Positions 55,002-62,252 of a stretch of 62,252 nt of DNA are shown piece after piece. Position 1 is the stretch's first letter. Each line of letters begins with the position of its first letter. The translations under genes and the position numbers were made by a program. The stretch covers positions 1-62,252 of the forward strand of contig JASGMV010000016.1 in the NCBI GenBank assembly GCA_030156255.1, read 5' to 3'. The stretch comes from Desulfovibrionales bacterium (GTDB lineage Bacteria > Desulfobacterota > Desulfovibrionia > Desulfovibrionales > Desulfovibrionaceae). A model generated the notes under the pieces. It was not told where the DNA came from, did not search any database, and saw only the letters and a list, made by a program, of their open reading frames with translations.

Positions 55002-56282
55002 CTACGAGCCGACCGGGTCCACGAAGTAGGTGATGCGGGTGCGCAGGCTCAGGTAATCGAAAATTTCGGCCGGCAGATGCGCCGGACGAATGGATTTTTC
55101 TATTTTGAGGTCCGGCTCTTCGGAAAGATCCACAACCAAGGCTTCCTTCTTGGGGATTTCCGGGTCGTAAAGCACCAGACTCGGTCTGAGTTGGTTATTG
55201 GGATTGGAGGAGATGACCAGGCCCAAGGCGCCGTTGGAAAGCTGCACCACCGTGCCCGGGGGATATACGCCCAGAATGCGGATGAACAGCGCCAGGTAGT
55301 CCTTGTCGAACCATGTCCGCTGCTTGGTGAACATGTACGACAGCGCCTGGTAGGGCGTGTAGGACTCCGCGGGGTTGAGTTGGTTGCAATGGTTGTCGTA
55401 GACGTTGGCGATGGCGGTGATGCGCGCCAGGTTGCTGATCTCCTCGCCTTGAAGCCCTTGGGGATAGCCGGAGCCGTCCATGTTTTCGTGGTGTTGGTAG
55501 ATGATGGACAGAGCGTCCGGAGGAAATCCCGAGGAGTACTGCAGCATGTCCACGCCAAGCGCCGGGTGCTGTTCAAAACGCTCCCTCTCCAGCTTGGTGA
55601 GAGGCGTCGGTTTGCGCAGGATTTTTTTGGGAATGACCGTTTTGCCCACGTCGTGGAACAGGGCGCCCATGCCGAGGTCCCGCATGGTTTTTGCGTGAAG
55701 ATCGACGTCCCTCCCCAGCATGAGGGACAGCACGGCGGTGTTCAGCGCGTGGTAATAGACCGTCTCCACCGGCGTCATGACGCTCATGAGGTGCAGGGTG
55801 GATTCGATGTCCTGAAGAAAGCTGTCCACCATCGCGTCCACCAGGCTCCGTCCCTTGCCCACCGCCGAGATGTCGCCCGTCGTGACGGCGTTCATGACTT
55901 CCGCAATGGACTGTATGGAGGTGGAGTAGCGCTGTTCGCATTCGGCGATGCGTTGTTTTTTCTTTCGAAGCCGTTTGGTGCGCTCGTGCTTGATGCGCCA
56001 AAGTTCGTTCAGGGTGGATTCGACCGGAGGCGCGGCTTTGGCGACCGGGGCGGCTCGTTGGGCTCTGGGCTTGCCGGGCAGGCAGTCGCTTTTCTCCGGG
56101 ACGCAGATAACTTGCTGCACCTCCAGGCTTTGCAGAATGGAGATTTGCGTTTCGTCTTTGATCTTGAAGCTGTTGAACAGGAAGGGGTGGTTGAACCAAT
56201 TGATCCTCTCCAGCCGAATGAAGACGCCCGGCAGCAACTGGTCCACGGAGACCCGGTATTCTGGAATGTCAAAATCGGCCAT
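55002..56282 (-). CDS. HD-GYP cyclic-di-GMP phosphodiesterase
   Basis: A 426-residue protein. An N-terminal DUF3391-like region (YRVSVDQLLPGVFIRLERINW) leads into a complete HD-GYP domain: LFHDVGKTVIPKKIL, HPALGVDMLQ, HHENMDGSGYPQGL and ANVYDNHCNQ. The metal ligands and the GYP motif are intact, so it should degrade cyclic-di-GMP and favour motility over attachment. The ATG at 56282 has GGAG at good spacing; the longer in-frame start adds a poor extension. It converges on the FliG-like gene and is divergent from ADH synthase. Confidence 0.92.
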   Translation of the reverse strand: MADFDIPEYRVSVDQLLPGVFIRLERINWFNHPFLFNSFKIKDETQISILQSLEVQQVICVPEKSDCLPGKPRAQRAAPVAKAAPPVESTLNELWRIKHERTKRLRKKKQRIAECEQRYSTSIQSIAEVMNAVTTGDISAVGKGRSLVDAMVDSFLQDIESTLHLMSVMTPVETVYYHALNTAVLSLMLGRDVDLHAKTMRDLGMGALFHDVGKTVIPKKILRKPTPLTKLERERFEQHPALGVDMLQYSSGFPPDALSIIYQHHENMDGSGYPQGLQGEEISNLARITAIANVYDNHCNQLNPAESYTPYQALSYMFTKQRTWFDKDYLALFIRILGVYPPGTVVQLSNGALGLVISSNPNNQLRPSLVLYDPEIPKKEALVVDLSEEPDLKIEKSIRPAHLPAEIFDYLSLRTRITYFVDPVGS

Positions 56283-56469
56283 TGCACACTCCGACCCCAG
56301 AGATCTATTCCCATTATGCTGAGATTCCGACAAAAAAGCAAATGTCCGGGTTCTCGGGAAAAAGGCGTTGCCAGAGGGTGCGGGCTGCGGCTAAATGGGG
56401 GTGGGCCGAAGCGGCCCGCGTTGTCGTTGACGGGGCCGCCGGGCCCTCAAGTCCAAGGAGTCCTCACCC

Positions 56470-57282
56470 ATGCAGAACACAGGCAAGGCCATTCGGCTGG
56501 AGCGCATTTTTAATCGCAACACCAAGCGCACCATCATCGTGCCCATGGACCACGGCGTCAGCGTCGGTCCCATCAAAGGCATCGAAGATATTCGCGAAAC
56601 CGTAACAAAAATGGCCAACGGCGGCGCCAACGCCGGTTTGGTGCACAAAGGCCTGCCAAGTTGCGGCCACCGGCAGGAAGGGGCCGACTTCGGTCTCATC
56701 GTCCATCTTTCGGCCAGCACGAATCTTTCGCCTTTCCCCAACGCCAAGGTCCTGGTGTGCACCGTGGAGGAGGCCATCCGCCTGGGCGCGGACGCCGTGA
56801 GCGTGCATTGCAACATCGGCGACGAAACCGAGGCCCGTATGCTGGAGGATCTGGGCCGGGTCTCGGGCCAGGCCGCCTATTGGGGCATGCCGTTGCTGGC
56901 CATGGTTTACGCCCGCGGCCCCAAGGTCCCCGACGAATACGATCCGGACGTGGTCGCCCATTGCGCTCGGGTTGGCATGGAGTTGGGCGCGGACGTGGTC
57001 AAGGTCAACTACACCGGCGACCCAGAGAGCTTCCGCCGCGTGACCGGGGGACTGGCCATTCCCGCCGTGATCGCGGGCGGCCCCAAGATGGACAGCACCG
57101 AGGCCGTGCTGCGCATGGTCTACGACTCCCTTCAGGCCGGAGGCTCGGGTCTGTCCATCGGGCGCAACGTGTTCCAGCACAAGAACCCCACCCGCATGGT
57201 CAAGGCGCTGCACTCCATCGTGCACGAGTACAAAAGCGTGGAGGACGCCCTTGCCTGGCTCGGGGAAGACGCCAATCCGTAA
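56470..57282 (+). CDS. 2-amino-3,7-dideoxy-D-threo-hept-6-ulosonate synthase (ADH synthase)
   Basis: A 270-residue class I aldolase of the DhnA family. [17 protein letters not shown] and [16 protein letters not shown] are typical, and the Schiff-base Lys is K178 in [13 protein letters not shown]-terminal [14 protein letters not shown] closes the barrel phosphate site. The length matches archaeal MJ0400-type ADH synthase, the first step of the alternative shikimate route that replaces AroG/AroB. Fructose-bisphosphate aldolase activity is an alternative in this family. The partner DHQ synthase II is not in the window. GGAG precedes the ATG. Confidence 0.85.
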   Translation: MQNTGKAIRLERIFNRNTKRTIIVPMDHGVSVGPIKGIEDIRETVTKMANGGANAGLVHKGLPSCGHRQEGADFGLIVHLSASTNLSPFPNAKVLVCTVEEAIRLGADAVSVHCNIGDETEARMLEDLGRVSGQAAYWGMPLLAMVYARGPKVPDEYDPDVVAHCARVGMELGADVVKVNYTGDPESFRRVTGGLAIPAVIAGGPKMDSTEAVLRMVYDSLQAGGSGLSIGRNVFQHKNPTRMVKALHSIVHEYKSVEDALAWLGEDANP

Positions 57283-58009
57283 TCGAACGCCCGCAGCGGC
57301 GCAGGCGGGAGCGGAAGCGCCCGGAACCTCCGTTGCGGCCAGGGCTCTGGCCCAGGCCGGTCCGATCGTGATGGGCTACATCCCGGTGGGGTTCGCCTAC
57401 GGGGTGTTGGCCGACAAGGCCGGCGTCGGCTCCTTGGGAATCCTGCTCATGTCCGTCCTGGTCTATGCGGGATCGGCCCAACTCATCGCCGTGGGACTGA
57501 TCCAGGCCGCGGCCGCGCCGTTGTCCATCGTGCTGACCACGTTTGTGGTGAACCTGCGCCATTTGTTGATGACCGCGGCCTTGGCGCCGAAACTGTCGGG
57601 CTTCAGCCGGCTGCAAAAGGCGCTCTTCGCGTATGAAGTCACGGACGAGACCTTCGCCGTGCACGCCGACCGGTTCGCCCGGGCGGGGGTGGACAAGGCC
57701 GAAGCCTTTCTGGTCAACGTCATCGCCCAAACGTCCTGGGTTGCGGGCAGCCTGCTCGGCATGCTGGGAGGCGGGTTGATCCGCGACGTGCGGCCGCTGG
57801 GACTGGACTACGCTTTGCCCGCGATGTTCATCGCCCTGCTCGCGGCGCGCCTTCGCCGCGGCATGGAGATTCTGGCGGCGCTGTTCGCGGCGTTTTTGTC
57901 CGTGGGGCTGCATCTGTCCGGCATGGACCAGTGGCATGTGATCATCGCTACGGCCGTTTCCGCGGCTTTGTGCGTGGGAGTGGAGCAATGGGGCAAGACA
58001 CGATCCTGA
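57251..58009 (+). CDS. azlC: AzlC-family branched-chain amino acid exporter, large subunit
   Basis: A 252-residue membrane protein with about seven hydrophobic segments and the AzlC signature [30 protein letters not shown] and [16 protein letters not shown]. With AzlD it exports branched-chain amino acids and analogues. The start is uncertain: the TTG at 57251 has GAGGA upstream but overlaps the ADH synthase gene by 32 bases, and no better in-frame start exists before the first helix. azlD begins 22 bases before its end. Confidence 0.9.
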   Translation: MPGSGKTPIRNRTPAAAQAGAEAPGTSVAARALAQAGPIVMGYIPVGFAYGVLADKAGVGSLGILLMSVLVYAGSAQLIAVGLIQAAAAPLSIVLTTFVVNLRHLLMTAALAPKLSGFSRLQKALFAYEVTDETFAVHADRFARAGVDKAEAFLVNVIAQTSWVAGSLLGMLGGGLIRDVRPLGLDYALPAMFIALLAARLRRGMEILAALFAAFLSVGLHLSGMDQWHVIIATAVSAALCVGVEQWGKTRS

Positions 58010-58314
58010 TCGTTATTCTCGGCATGGCCGCCGTGACGTACATCCCGCGCGTGCTGCCCATCGCCGCTCTGGCCGGCCGGCGGCTGCCCGAGCCGGTCAC
58101 CCGGTTTCTGCACTATATTCCACCCGCGGTGCTGGCCGCGTTGCTCGCGCCGTCGCTTTTGACGTCGCAAGGGGAGCTGTGGATTTCCGGGGACAACTAT
58201 TTTCTGCTCGCCGCAGGGCCGTGTTTTATTCTGGCGCTCTGGCGCCGCGGTTTCTTCAGCGTGGTGGCCTTGGGCATGGCCTTGGTGGCCGGCCTGCGCT
58301 TTTGGGCGGGGTGA
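57988..58314 (+). CDS. azlD: AzlD-family branched-chain amino acid exporter, small subunit
   Basis: A 108-residue protein with three to four hydrophobic helices. The AzlD pattern is ILGMAAVTYIPRVLPI near the N-terminus, then RFLHYIPPAVLAALLAP and a final ALGMALVAGLRF. It forms the exporter with AzlC. Its ATG lies inside the azlC reading frame, a 22-base overlap that couples translation. No ribosome site stronger than GGGAGTGGAG is needed. It is the end of the plus-strand transcript. Confidence 0.92.
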   Translation: MGQDTILIVILGMAAVTYIPRVLPIAALAGRRLPEPVTRFLHYIPPAVLAALLAPSLLTSQGELWISGDNYFLLAAGPCFILALWRRGFFSVVALGMALVAGLRFWAG

Positions 58315-58396
58315 TCGGCGTGGGTTTGATTTTTATCCGTTGACGGCGAACCCGTTTGTCGATCAACAGACCGTTCCATGAACGGCAAATTGATTT

Positions 58397-58416
58397 GCGG
58401 CCCACAGGCGGGCCGC
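58397..58416 (-). terminator. hairpin between azlD and the 799-residue protein gene
   Basis: GCGGCCC (58397-58403) pairs with GGGCCGC (58410-58416) around a six-base loop, just past the minus-strand stop at 58425. No T run follows, so its role as a terminator is uncertain. Confidence 0.35.
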
Positions 58417-58424
58417 GAGGGCTC

Positions 58425-60824
58425 TCATTTCGCTTCGATCAGCGTCGGCAGCGGATACCCGGCCGCGTTCAGGTCCTGGATCAGGCTCGGGATGTTGACC
58501 TCTTCCTCGCCGCCCGGGCCGGTCCGATCGCCGAGGCGCGTGGCGTAGCGCAGGTACGCCTCGAAAAATTGCATGTTGCGGCGGTTCGCTCCCTGCTCCG
58601 GGTTGAGCTGGAACAGCCGGTCCATGGCGCCCGAGCCGAAGTTCTCCACCAAATCCGCGGAAACCAACGCCTCCCGGATGATGCGCAGCCGCTCCACGAA
58701 CCCGGCCAGTTGCTCCAGCGTCTTGGATTCCGCCTCGCCCAGTTCGCGGGAGCGGTCTCCCGACCGCCTTGGGGATGCGCGAAGCCGGCCTGCGTTGGCC
58801 GCGAACAGTCGCAGTTCCTCGTCCCATCCCCGAGCTGAAATGTATTTGAAGATCTTGCGGATGATCAGCCCCATGATGAAGCCAACGCGCTTGCGGCCCA
58901 TGTCGTCCTCTCTTTCCTGCTCCACGGCTCGCCCGGCCTCGGCGACGGCTTTGGGCGGTTTCCAGAGCAGCACCAGAACCGTCAGCATGTCGATGTCCAC
59001 CTCCACGAAGGCCTGTCGGCCTTCCTCGGAGCGGATGCGCACCTCGGAGAACTGGTCGATCTGGGCGGCGAATCCTCCGGGAGCGCCGTTTTCGGCGCGT
59101 TTTCCCACCAGTTCGTTGATCTTCCGGACCACGGGTTCGTCTTCGATCTTGTCCTGCTCCCGCATGGCCTGGACCTTGGCGAGAAAGACGCGCTGGGCCG
59201 TATCCTCGGCCGCGGTCTGATAGAAGGCCGGGCCGGAAGCGGTCTCCGCCATGAGCTGCGCAAGCCGGCGGCCCGCTTCTTCGCCGAGTCGCTTTTCGGC
59301 TTCCTGTAAAACGACGCGGCTGCGTCTGCCCAGCATCAGGTCCAGGGTTCGGGCGAAGTCCGCAAGCTCGCGTTTGAGCCTGGATATTTTTTGCGTCGCA
59401 TTCGCCTCGTTCGCCTCCTGCTCGCTTGGGTCCTCTTCCTGGCGCTTGGCGGCCTTCAACTCCTTTGCGGCCTGAAGCAGCTGTTCGGCCGCGGGGGCCA
59501 GGCTCGCCAGCTTGGCGATGAGGGCGCGCTGTTTGCGCGGGGATTGGTAGTCCACCTCGGCCAGGGTTTTCGAAACCTCGGGCGGAATGTCCTCCAGCCG
59601 GAGGTCCCGAAGCCTTTCCTGGAGCAGGGTCGGGCCGGCCTCCAGAGGTTCTCCGCTGTCCGGGTCCAGACGCCGCAGGTTCTGCATCATGGCGCCGAAC
59701 GAGAACGTGACCAGAAACTTCTTCCATTTGCCGCCTTCGCCGCGGTGGAATCGAACCCGGACGCCGCCGGCGTCCCTGGCCGCGGCCCTCCGGCGCATGT
59801 CGACGAACGCTTCGTCGATCCGTGCGTTCAAGGCTTCGAAAAAGGCCGGCCAGCTGCGGGCCAGAAAGACGCCGGCGCCGAAGCATCGGGCGAGCCCGAT
59901 CTCCTCCTGCTCCCGAATCGCCAGCAAGCCCACGGAGGCGCGTTCGAACTCGCACAGGATCGACTGCTCCGCGGCGCGCAACGCGTCCGACGAGGTCTGG
60001 GCCTCCTGCGCCAATCCATGCAGTTTTTTCCGAAACACGTCGATGGATTCGGCGACGTTCTGCTCGAGTTGCAGCATCTTCCGCTTGCATCGGTAGATGT
60101 TTTTCATTGCCGAGAAGAACGTCATGAGCAGCGGCCGCAGCCGGTCGTTCGTCTGCTTGCCGTCGAACAAAGGGGCGATCTCCGGAACGTGCCCGAGGGC
60201 GAAGGCTTGAAAGTTGGCCTCGGCGCGCACCGTGTCCGGCTCTCCCGCTGCGCCGCCGAAGAATTGCAGAGCCGTTGAAAAGGCTCGGGGCTGCCCGGCT
60301 ACGGAGTTGAGCAGGAAATTTTGCAGAACCTTGTTCGGGGATATTTTGATCCTGCCTGGAGCCAGTTCCGGCAGCGCCTCCAGAATACGTTCCCGGGTTT
60401 CCCGTTGGATCAGCAGGTTGCACTGGTCGATGCGTTCGCTTTCCTCGATTTCCCCTGCCTGTATCCGGGCCTCGACGCCGTCCAGGGCCAGGATCACGTT
60501 CTCCGCGTTGACGCCGGCCAGGGCCTGGATTTTGTCCACGATCCGTTGCCCGTTTTCCCGTTTGTCGATGTCGAAAAGGTCTTCGCGGCAGATTTGCCGG
60601 GCGAAGGCCATGTCCACGCCGAGGAAGACCTGGGCGAAGTCGTCCGGCCGGTCGGCCAGCGAGACGTAGCCAGGATATTCGGGAGCGGCCGGCGCTTCGG
60701 CCTCGTGGATGGCCTGAAAAGCGCTGTCCGATGCGGCGTTAGCGGACGTTTTTTTGTTCCGCTTCGACCTCTTGGGCTTGTCGATAAAAAGGTCCAGCTC
60801 GTCTTTCGGCGTGTCGCCGGGCAT
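58425..60824 (-). CDS. 799-residue unknown cytoplasmic protein
   Basis: A 799-residue protein with no family I recognise. It has a Lys/Arg-rich N-terminus (IDKPKRSKRNKKT), a mixed region 50-380, and a coiled-coil stretch near 430-500 (QLLQAAKELKAAKRQEE, KISRLKRELADFARTLD). A short hydrophobic patch lies near 645-690 (IDMLTVLVLLWKPP, VGFIMGLIIRKIF), and the last 120 residues are helical. The size and coiled coil suggest a structural or scaffold protein. I placed the start at MPGDTPKDELD (60824), because the frame stays open upstream without a plausible start. It stands alone between azlD and the FMN riboswitch, on the opposite strand from both. Confidence 0.75.
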   Translation of the reverse strand: MPGDTPKDELDLFIDKPKRSKRNKKTSANAASDSAFQAIHEAEAPAAPEYPGYVSLADRPDDFAQVFLGVDMAFARQICREDLFDIDKRENGQRIVDKIQALAGVNAENVILALDGVEARIQAGEIEESERIDQCNLLIQRETRERILEALPELAPGRIKISPNKVLQNFLLNSVAGQPRAFSTALQFFGGAAGEPDTVRAEANFQAFALGHVPEIAPLFDGKQTNDRLRPLLMTFFSAMKNIYRCKRKMLQLEQNVAESIDVFRKKLHGLAQEAQTSSDALRAAEQSILCEFERASVGLLAIREQEEIGLARCFGAGVFLARSWPAFFEALNARIDEAFVDMRRRAAARDAGGVRVRFHRGEGGKWKKFLVTFSFGAMMQNLRRLDPDSGEPLEAGPTLLQERLRDLRLEDIPPEVSKTLAEVDYQSPRKQRALIAKLASLAPAAEQLLQAAKELKAAKRQEEDPSEQEANEANATQKISRLKRELADFARTLDLMLGRRSRVVLQEAEKRLGEEAGRRLAQLMAETASGPAFYQTAAEDTAQRVFLAKVQAMREQDKIEDEPVVRKINELVGKRAENGAPGGFAAQIDQFSEVRIRSEEGRQAFVEVDIDMLTVLVLLWKPPKAVAEAGRAVEQEREDDMGRKRVGFIMGLIIRKIFKYISARGWDEELRLFAANAGRLRASPRRSGDRSRELGEAESKTLEQLAGFVERLRIIREALVSADLVENFGSGAMDRLFQLNPEQGANRRNMQFFEAYLRYATRLGDRTGPGGEEEVNIPSLIQDLNAAGYPLPTLIEAK

Positions 60825-60967
60825 GTCGAACCCCTGGCGGCTAACGATTTCGGGTAGGCCGTTCGGCGTGAGTATAGAACAGGGCGCTGCAGTGCACAAT
60901 GCGCGGAAGCTTTTTTTCTTGGCGGCGGGGCTGCGGAGGAAAAATGCATGGCGGCGTTTTCCGGCCA

Positions 60968-60996
60968 TTGACCGCGCTGGCCTGCGGGAGTAGAAA
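60968..60996 (+). promoter_or_regulatory. candidate sigma-70 promoter for the FMN riboswitch-ribB transcript
   Basis: TTGACC (60968-60973), a 17-base spacer and TAGAAA (60991-60996) give 5-of-6 and 4-of-6 matches with ideal spacing. The predicted start, near 61003, coincides with the first bases of the riboswitch. Confidence 0.6.
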
Positions 60997-61004
60997 AGCT
61001 GCAA

Positions 61005-61147
61005 ATCCTCAGGGCGGGGTGGAATTCCCCACCGGCGGTGATCCGGCCTTCGGGCCGGCAGCCCGCGAGCGCTCCCCGATTCGGGGAGGTCAGCAGACCC
61101 GGTGCGATTCCGGGGCCGACGGTTACAGTCCGGATGGGAGAGGAGCA
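61005..61147 (+). promoter_or_regulatory. FMN riboswitch (RFN element)
   Basis: The conserved RFN core is plain: CTCAGGGCGGGGTGGAATTC, CCCACCGGCGGTGATCC, GTCAGCAGACCCGGTG, ATTCCGGGGCCGACGGTTAC and AGTCCGGATGGGAGAGGAG, in order. TCCTC and GAGGA close the P1 stem. It senses FMN in the leader of ribB. A GC-rich imperfect hairpin at about 61153-61180 follows and could be the expression platform, although no long T run is visible. Confidence 0.95.
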
Positions 61148-61276
61148 TTGAGGCGCCGGCGGGCTTTTGGGCCTGCGCCGTTCGTCTTTCGGGCCTGGTC
61201 CGCCACGGGGCGGCTCCTGGTCCACCCCTCCTTGCGCCCTGATTCTGGCTTATCCTCAACCTCTGGAGCAAGCGCC

Positions 61277-61972
61277 ATGAATCAGTCGCTTTCCTTGGAA
61301 CAGGCCGATATGGCCGGTAGTTGGCGCATCGAGCGCGCCCTCGACGTTTTGCGTAATGGTCGGGGCGTGCTGGTGCGGGACGATGAAGATCGGGAGAACG
61401 AGGCGGACCTCATTTTCCCGGCCGAGACTTTGACCCATGAACAGATGGCCATGCTCATCCGGGAGTGCAGCGGCATCGTGTGCCTTTGCCTGACGGACGA
61501 GCAGGCCGACGCTCTCGACCTGCCCCCCATGGTGGAGCGCAACACCAGCCAGTTCGGCACGGCTTTCACCGTGACCATTGAGGCCGCCCGGGGCGTAACC
61601 ACCGGGGTGTCCGCCGCGGACCGGGTGTCTACGGTGCGCGCGGCCGTGGCCGACGGCGCCAAGCCTTCGGACTTGTCCCGACCGGGGCACGTCTTTCCGC
61701 TCAGGGCCAGGCCCGGCGGGGTGCTGGAGCGCCGCGGCCACACCGAGGCCGTAGTGGATCTCATGCGCCTGGCGGGGCTGAAGCCGGCCGGCGTATTGTG
61801 CGAGCTGACGAATCCCGACGGCACCATGGCCAAAGGCCGGCAGATCGAGCTATTCGCCCAGACCAACGACCTGCCCTTGATCTCGGTCAAAGGCTTGGCG
61901 GAGTACCGGATGTTCATGGAGGGCGGTGCAGGCGTCGAGGCCGGCGCCGAGGCTCCGACTCGGTCCTTCTGA
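61277..61972 (+). CDS. ribB: 3,4-dihydroxy-2-butanone 4-phosphate synthase
   Basis: A 231-residue enzyme that makes the four-carbon precursor of riboflavin from ribulose 5-phosphate. The metal and substrate motif is [45 protein letters not shown] and the [20 protein letters not shown] helix follow. It is a stand-alone RibB with no GTP cyclohydrolase II domain, and has a short C-terminal tail of about 15 residues. GGAG precedes the ATG at 61277. An FMN riboswitch lies 130 bases upstream, so it is feedback-controlled by FMN. Confidence 0.95.
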   Translation: MNQSLSLEQADMAGSWRIERALDVLRNGRGVLVRDDEDRENEADLIFPAETLTHEQMAMLIRECSGIVCLCLTDEQADALDLPPMVERNTSQFGTAFTVTIEAARGVTTGVSAADRVSTVRAAVADGAKPSDLSRPGHVFPLRARPGGVLERRGHTEAVVDLMRLAGLKPAGVLCELTNPDGTMAKGRQIELFAQTNDLPLISVKGLAEYRMFMEGGAGVEAGAEAPTRSF

Positions 61973-61996
61973 TTCCCTGCAACGTTGTTGACGAAA

Positions 61997-62028
61997 AAGG
62001 CCCGCGCCGTGTTCACGGCGCGGGCCTT
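61997..62028. terminator. bidirectional terminator between ribB and the right-edge gene
   Basis: AAGGCCCGCGCCGTG (61997-62011) and CACGGCGCGGGCCTT (62014-62028) form a near-perfect 15-bp stem. It has As before and Ts in the stem base on both strands. It lies 25 bases past the ribB stop and 28 past the minus-strand stop at 62057. Confidence 0.8.
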
Positions 62029-62056
62029 GATGTTTGTTGCGAGTCGAGGTTTCCGT

Positions 62057-62252
62057 CTAGCTCGTTTTGCTCTTCCGATTCCGCACGGCCCAGATCAGCG
62101 GGGCCAGGGCGAGCAGTAGCCATTCGGCGTTGAAGTCCGCGTGGGGATTCAGCGAGCAGCCGGAGGAAGATGAGGAGGACGACGAGCCCCCGTACACCAG
62201 GATGCTCGGATCCTCGATTTCTCCGAGCGTTGTATTGATGTCGTAGTCGCCG
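62057..62252 (-). CDS. C-terminus of a secreted protein with a Cys-containing CTERM-like sorting tail (partial)
   Basis: 65 codons are visible; the gene enters from the right edge. The last residues form a tripartite sorting tail. A Ser run (GGSSSSSSSSGCS) contains a Cys, a hydrophobic segment follows (WLLLALAPLIWAV), and the end is a basic cluster (RNRKSKTS). This layout is that of GlyGly-CTERM, MYXO-CTERM and related tails, which are cut by rhombosortase-type proteases for surface anchoring. The exact subclass is not certain. The body of the protein is outside the window. Confidence 0.65.
   Translation of the reverse strand, partial: GDYDINTTLGEIEDPSILVYGGSSSSSSSSGCSLNPHADFNAEWLLLALAPLIWAVRNRKSKTS

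Noticed and set aside
58363-60423. A 686-codon minus-strand frame
   Set aside because: It is a shifted frame inside the 799-residue gene, with an Arg/Gly/Pro-rich product.

Overview
The window is a 62 kb, GC-rich (roughly 60-65% by eye) chromosomal segment. The gene content points to the Desulfovibrionales (sulfate reducers of the Desulfovibrio group). The clues are an archaeal-type ADH synthase for the shikimate pathway, a fused succinyl-CoA synthetase, sigma-54 control of a Tad/Flp pilus locus, a CrcB-DUF190 pair, an M99/Csd4-type peptidase, and many hybrid histidine kinases. The order-level assignment is an inference; no rRNA or tRNA gene is present to test it.

Layout. 0.1-3.2 kb: an unrecognised protein, a FemAB-like N-acyltransferase, and the fluoride exporter pair crcB-DUF190. 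3.2-7.9 kb: a CYTH protein, the N-degron set clpS-clpA-aat, and a 3D-domain lipoprotein. 8.2-10.4 kb: a membrane hybrid kinase with REC and HPt domains. 10.6-16.5 kb: a tight minus-strand operon of fused sucC-sucD, a glycosyltransferase, an internally deleted sugar epimerase, an aldehyde dehydrogenase and a DegT-type aminotransferase. 16.8-22.8 kb: a lipoprotein, a kinase with an NMT1/THI5-type periplasmic sensor, and RecD2. 22.9-27.2 kb: a cupin, an AAA+ ATPase with a tentative PfkB-like N-terminus, and a NifA-like regulator that lacks the GAFTGA motif. 27.9-31.7 kb: a three-gene peptidoglycan-trimming operon resembling Helicobacter csd6/csd4. 31.8-36.7 kb: purB-pyrE, an FmdB zinc ribbon, a small basic protein, an unknown protein behind a long structured leader, a phosphodiester glycosidase and ArsC.

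36.9-53.0 kb is a complete Tad/Flp pilus island. A large unknown protein broken at a C9 tract and the pseudopilin genes tadE-tadG-tadE lie on the minus strand. Flp pilin and cpaA-cpaB-cpaC-lipoprotein-tadZ-tadA-tadB-tadC-tadD lie on the plus strand. An NtrC-type regulator sits between them, and a good -24/-12 promoter faces each arm, so both pilus units look driven by sigma-54 under that regulator. 53.2-62.2 kb: a DJ-1 family protein, a FliG C-domain-like orphan, an HD-GYP phosphodiesterase, ADH synthase, azlC-azlD, a 799-residue unknown protein, an FMN riboswitch with ribB, and the C-terminus of a protein with a Cys-containing sorting tail running off the right edge.

Between genes, two 129-bp palindromic elements of identical length (about 84% identical by eye) each end exactly across the stop codon of a minus-strand gene (DUF190 and the first hybrid kinase). 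A second, shorter repeat follows aat and tadD. No CRISPR array, insertion sequence, tRNA or rRNA was seen.
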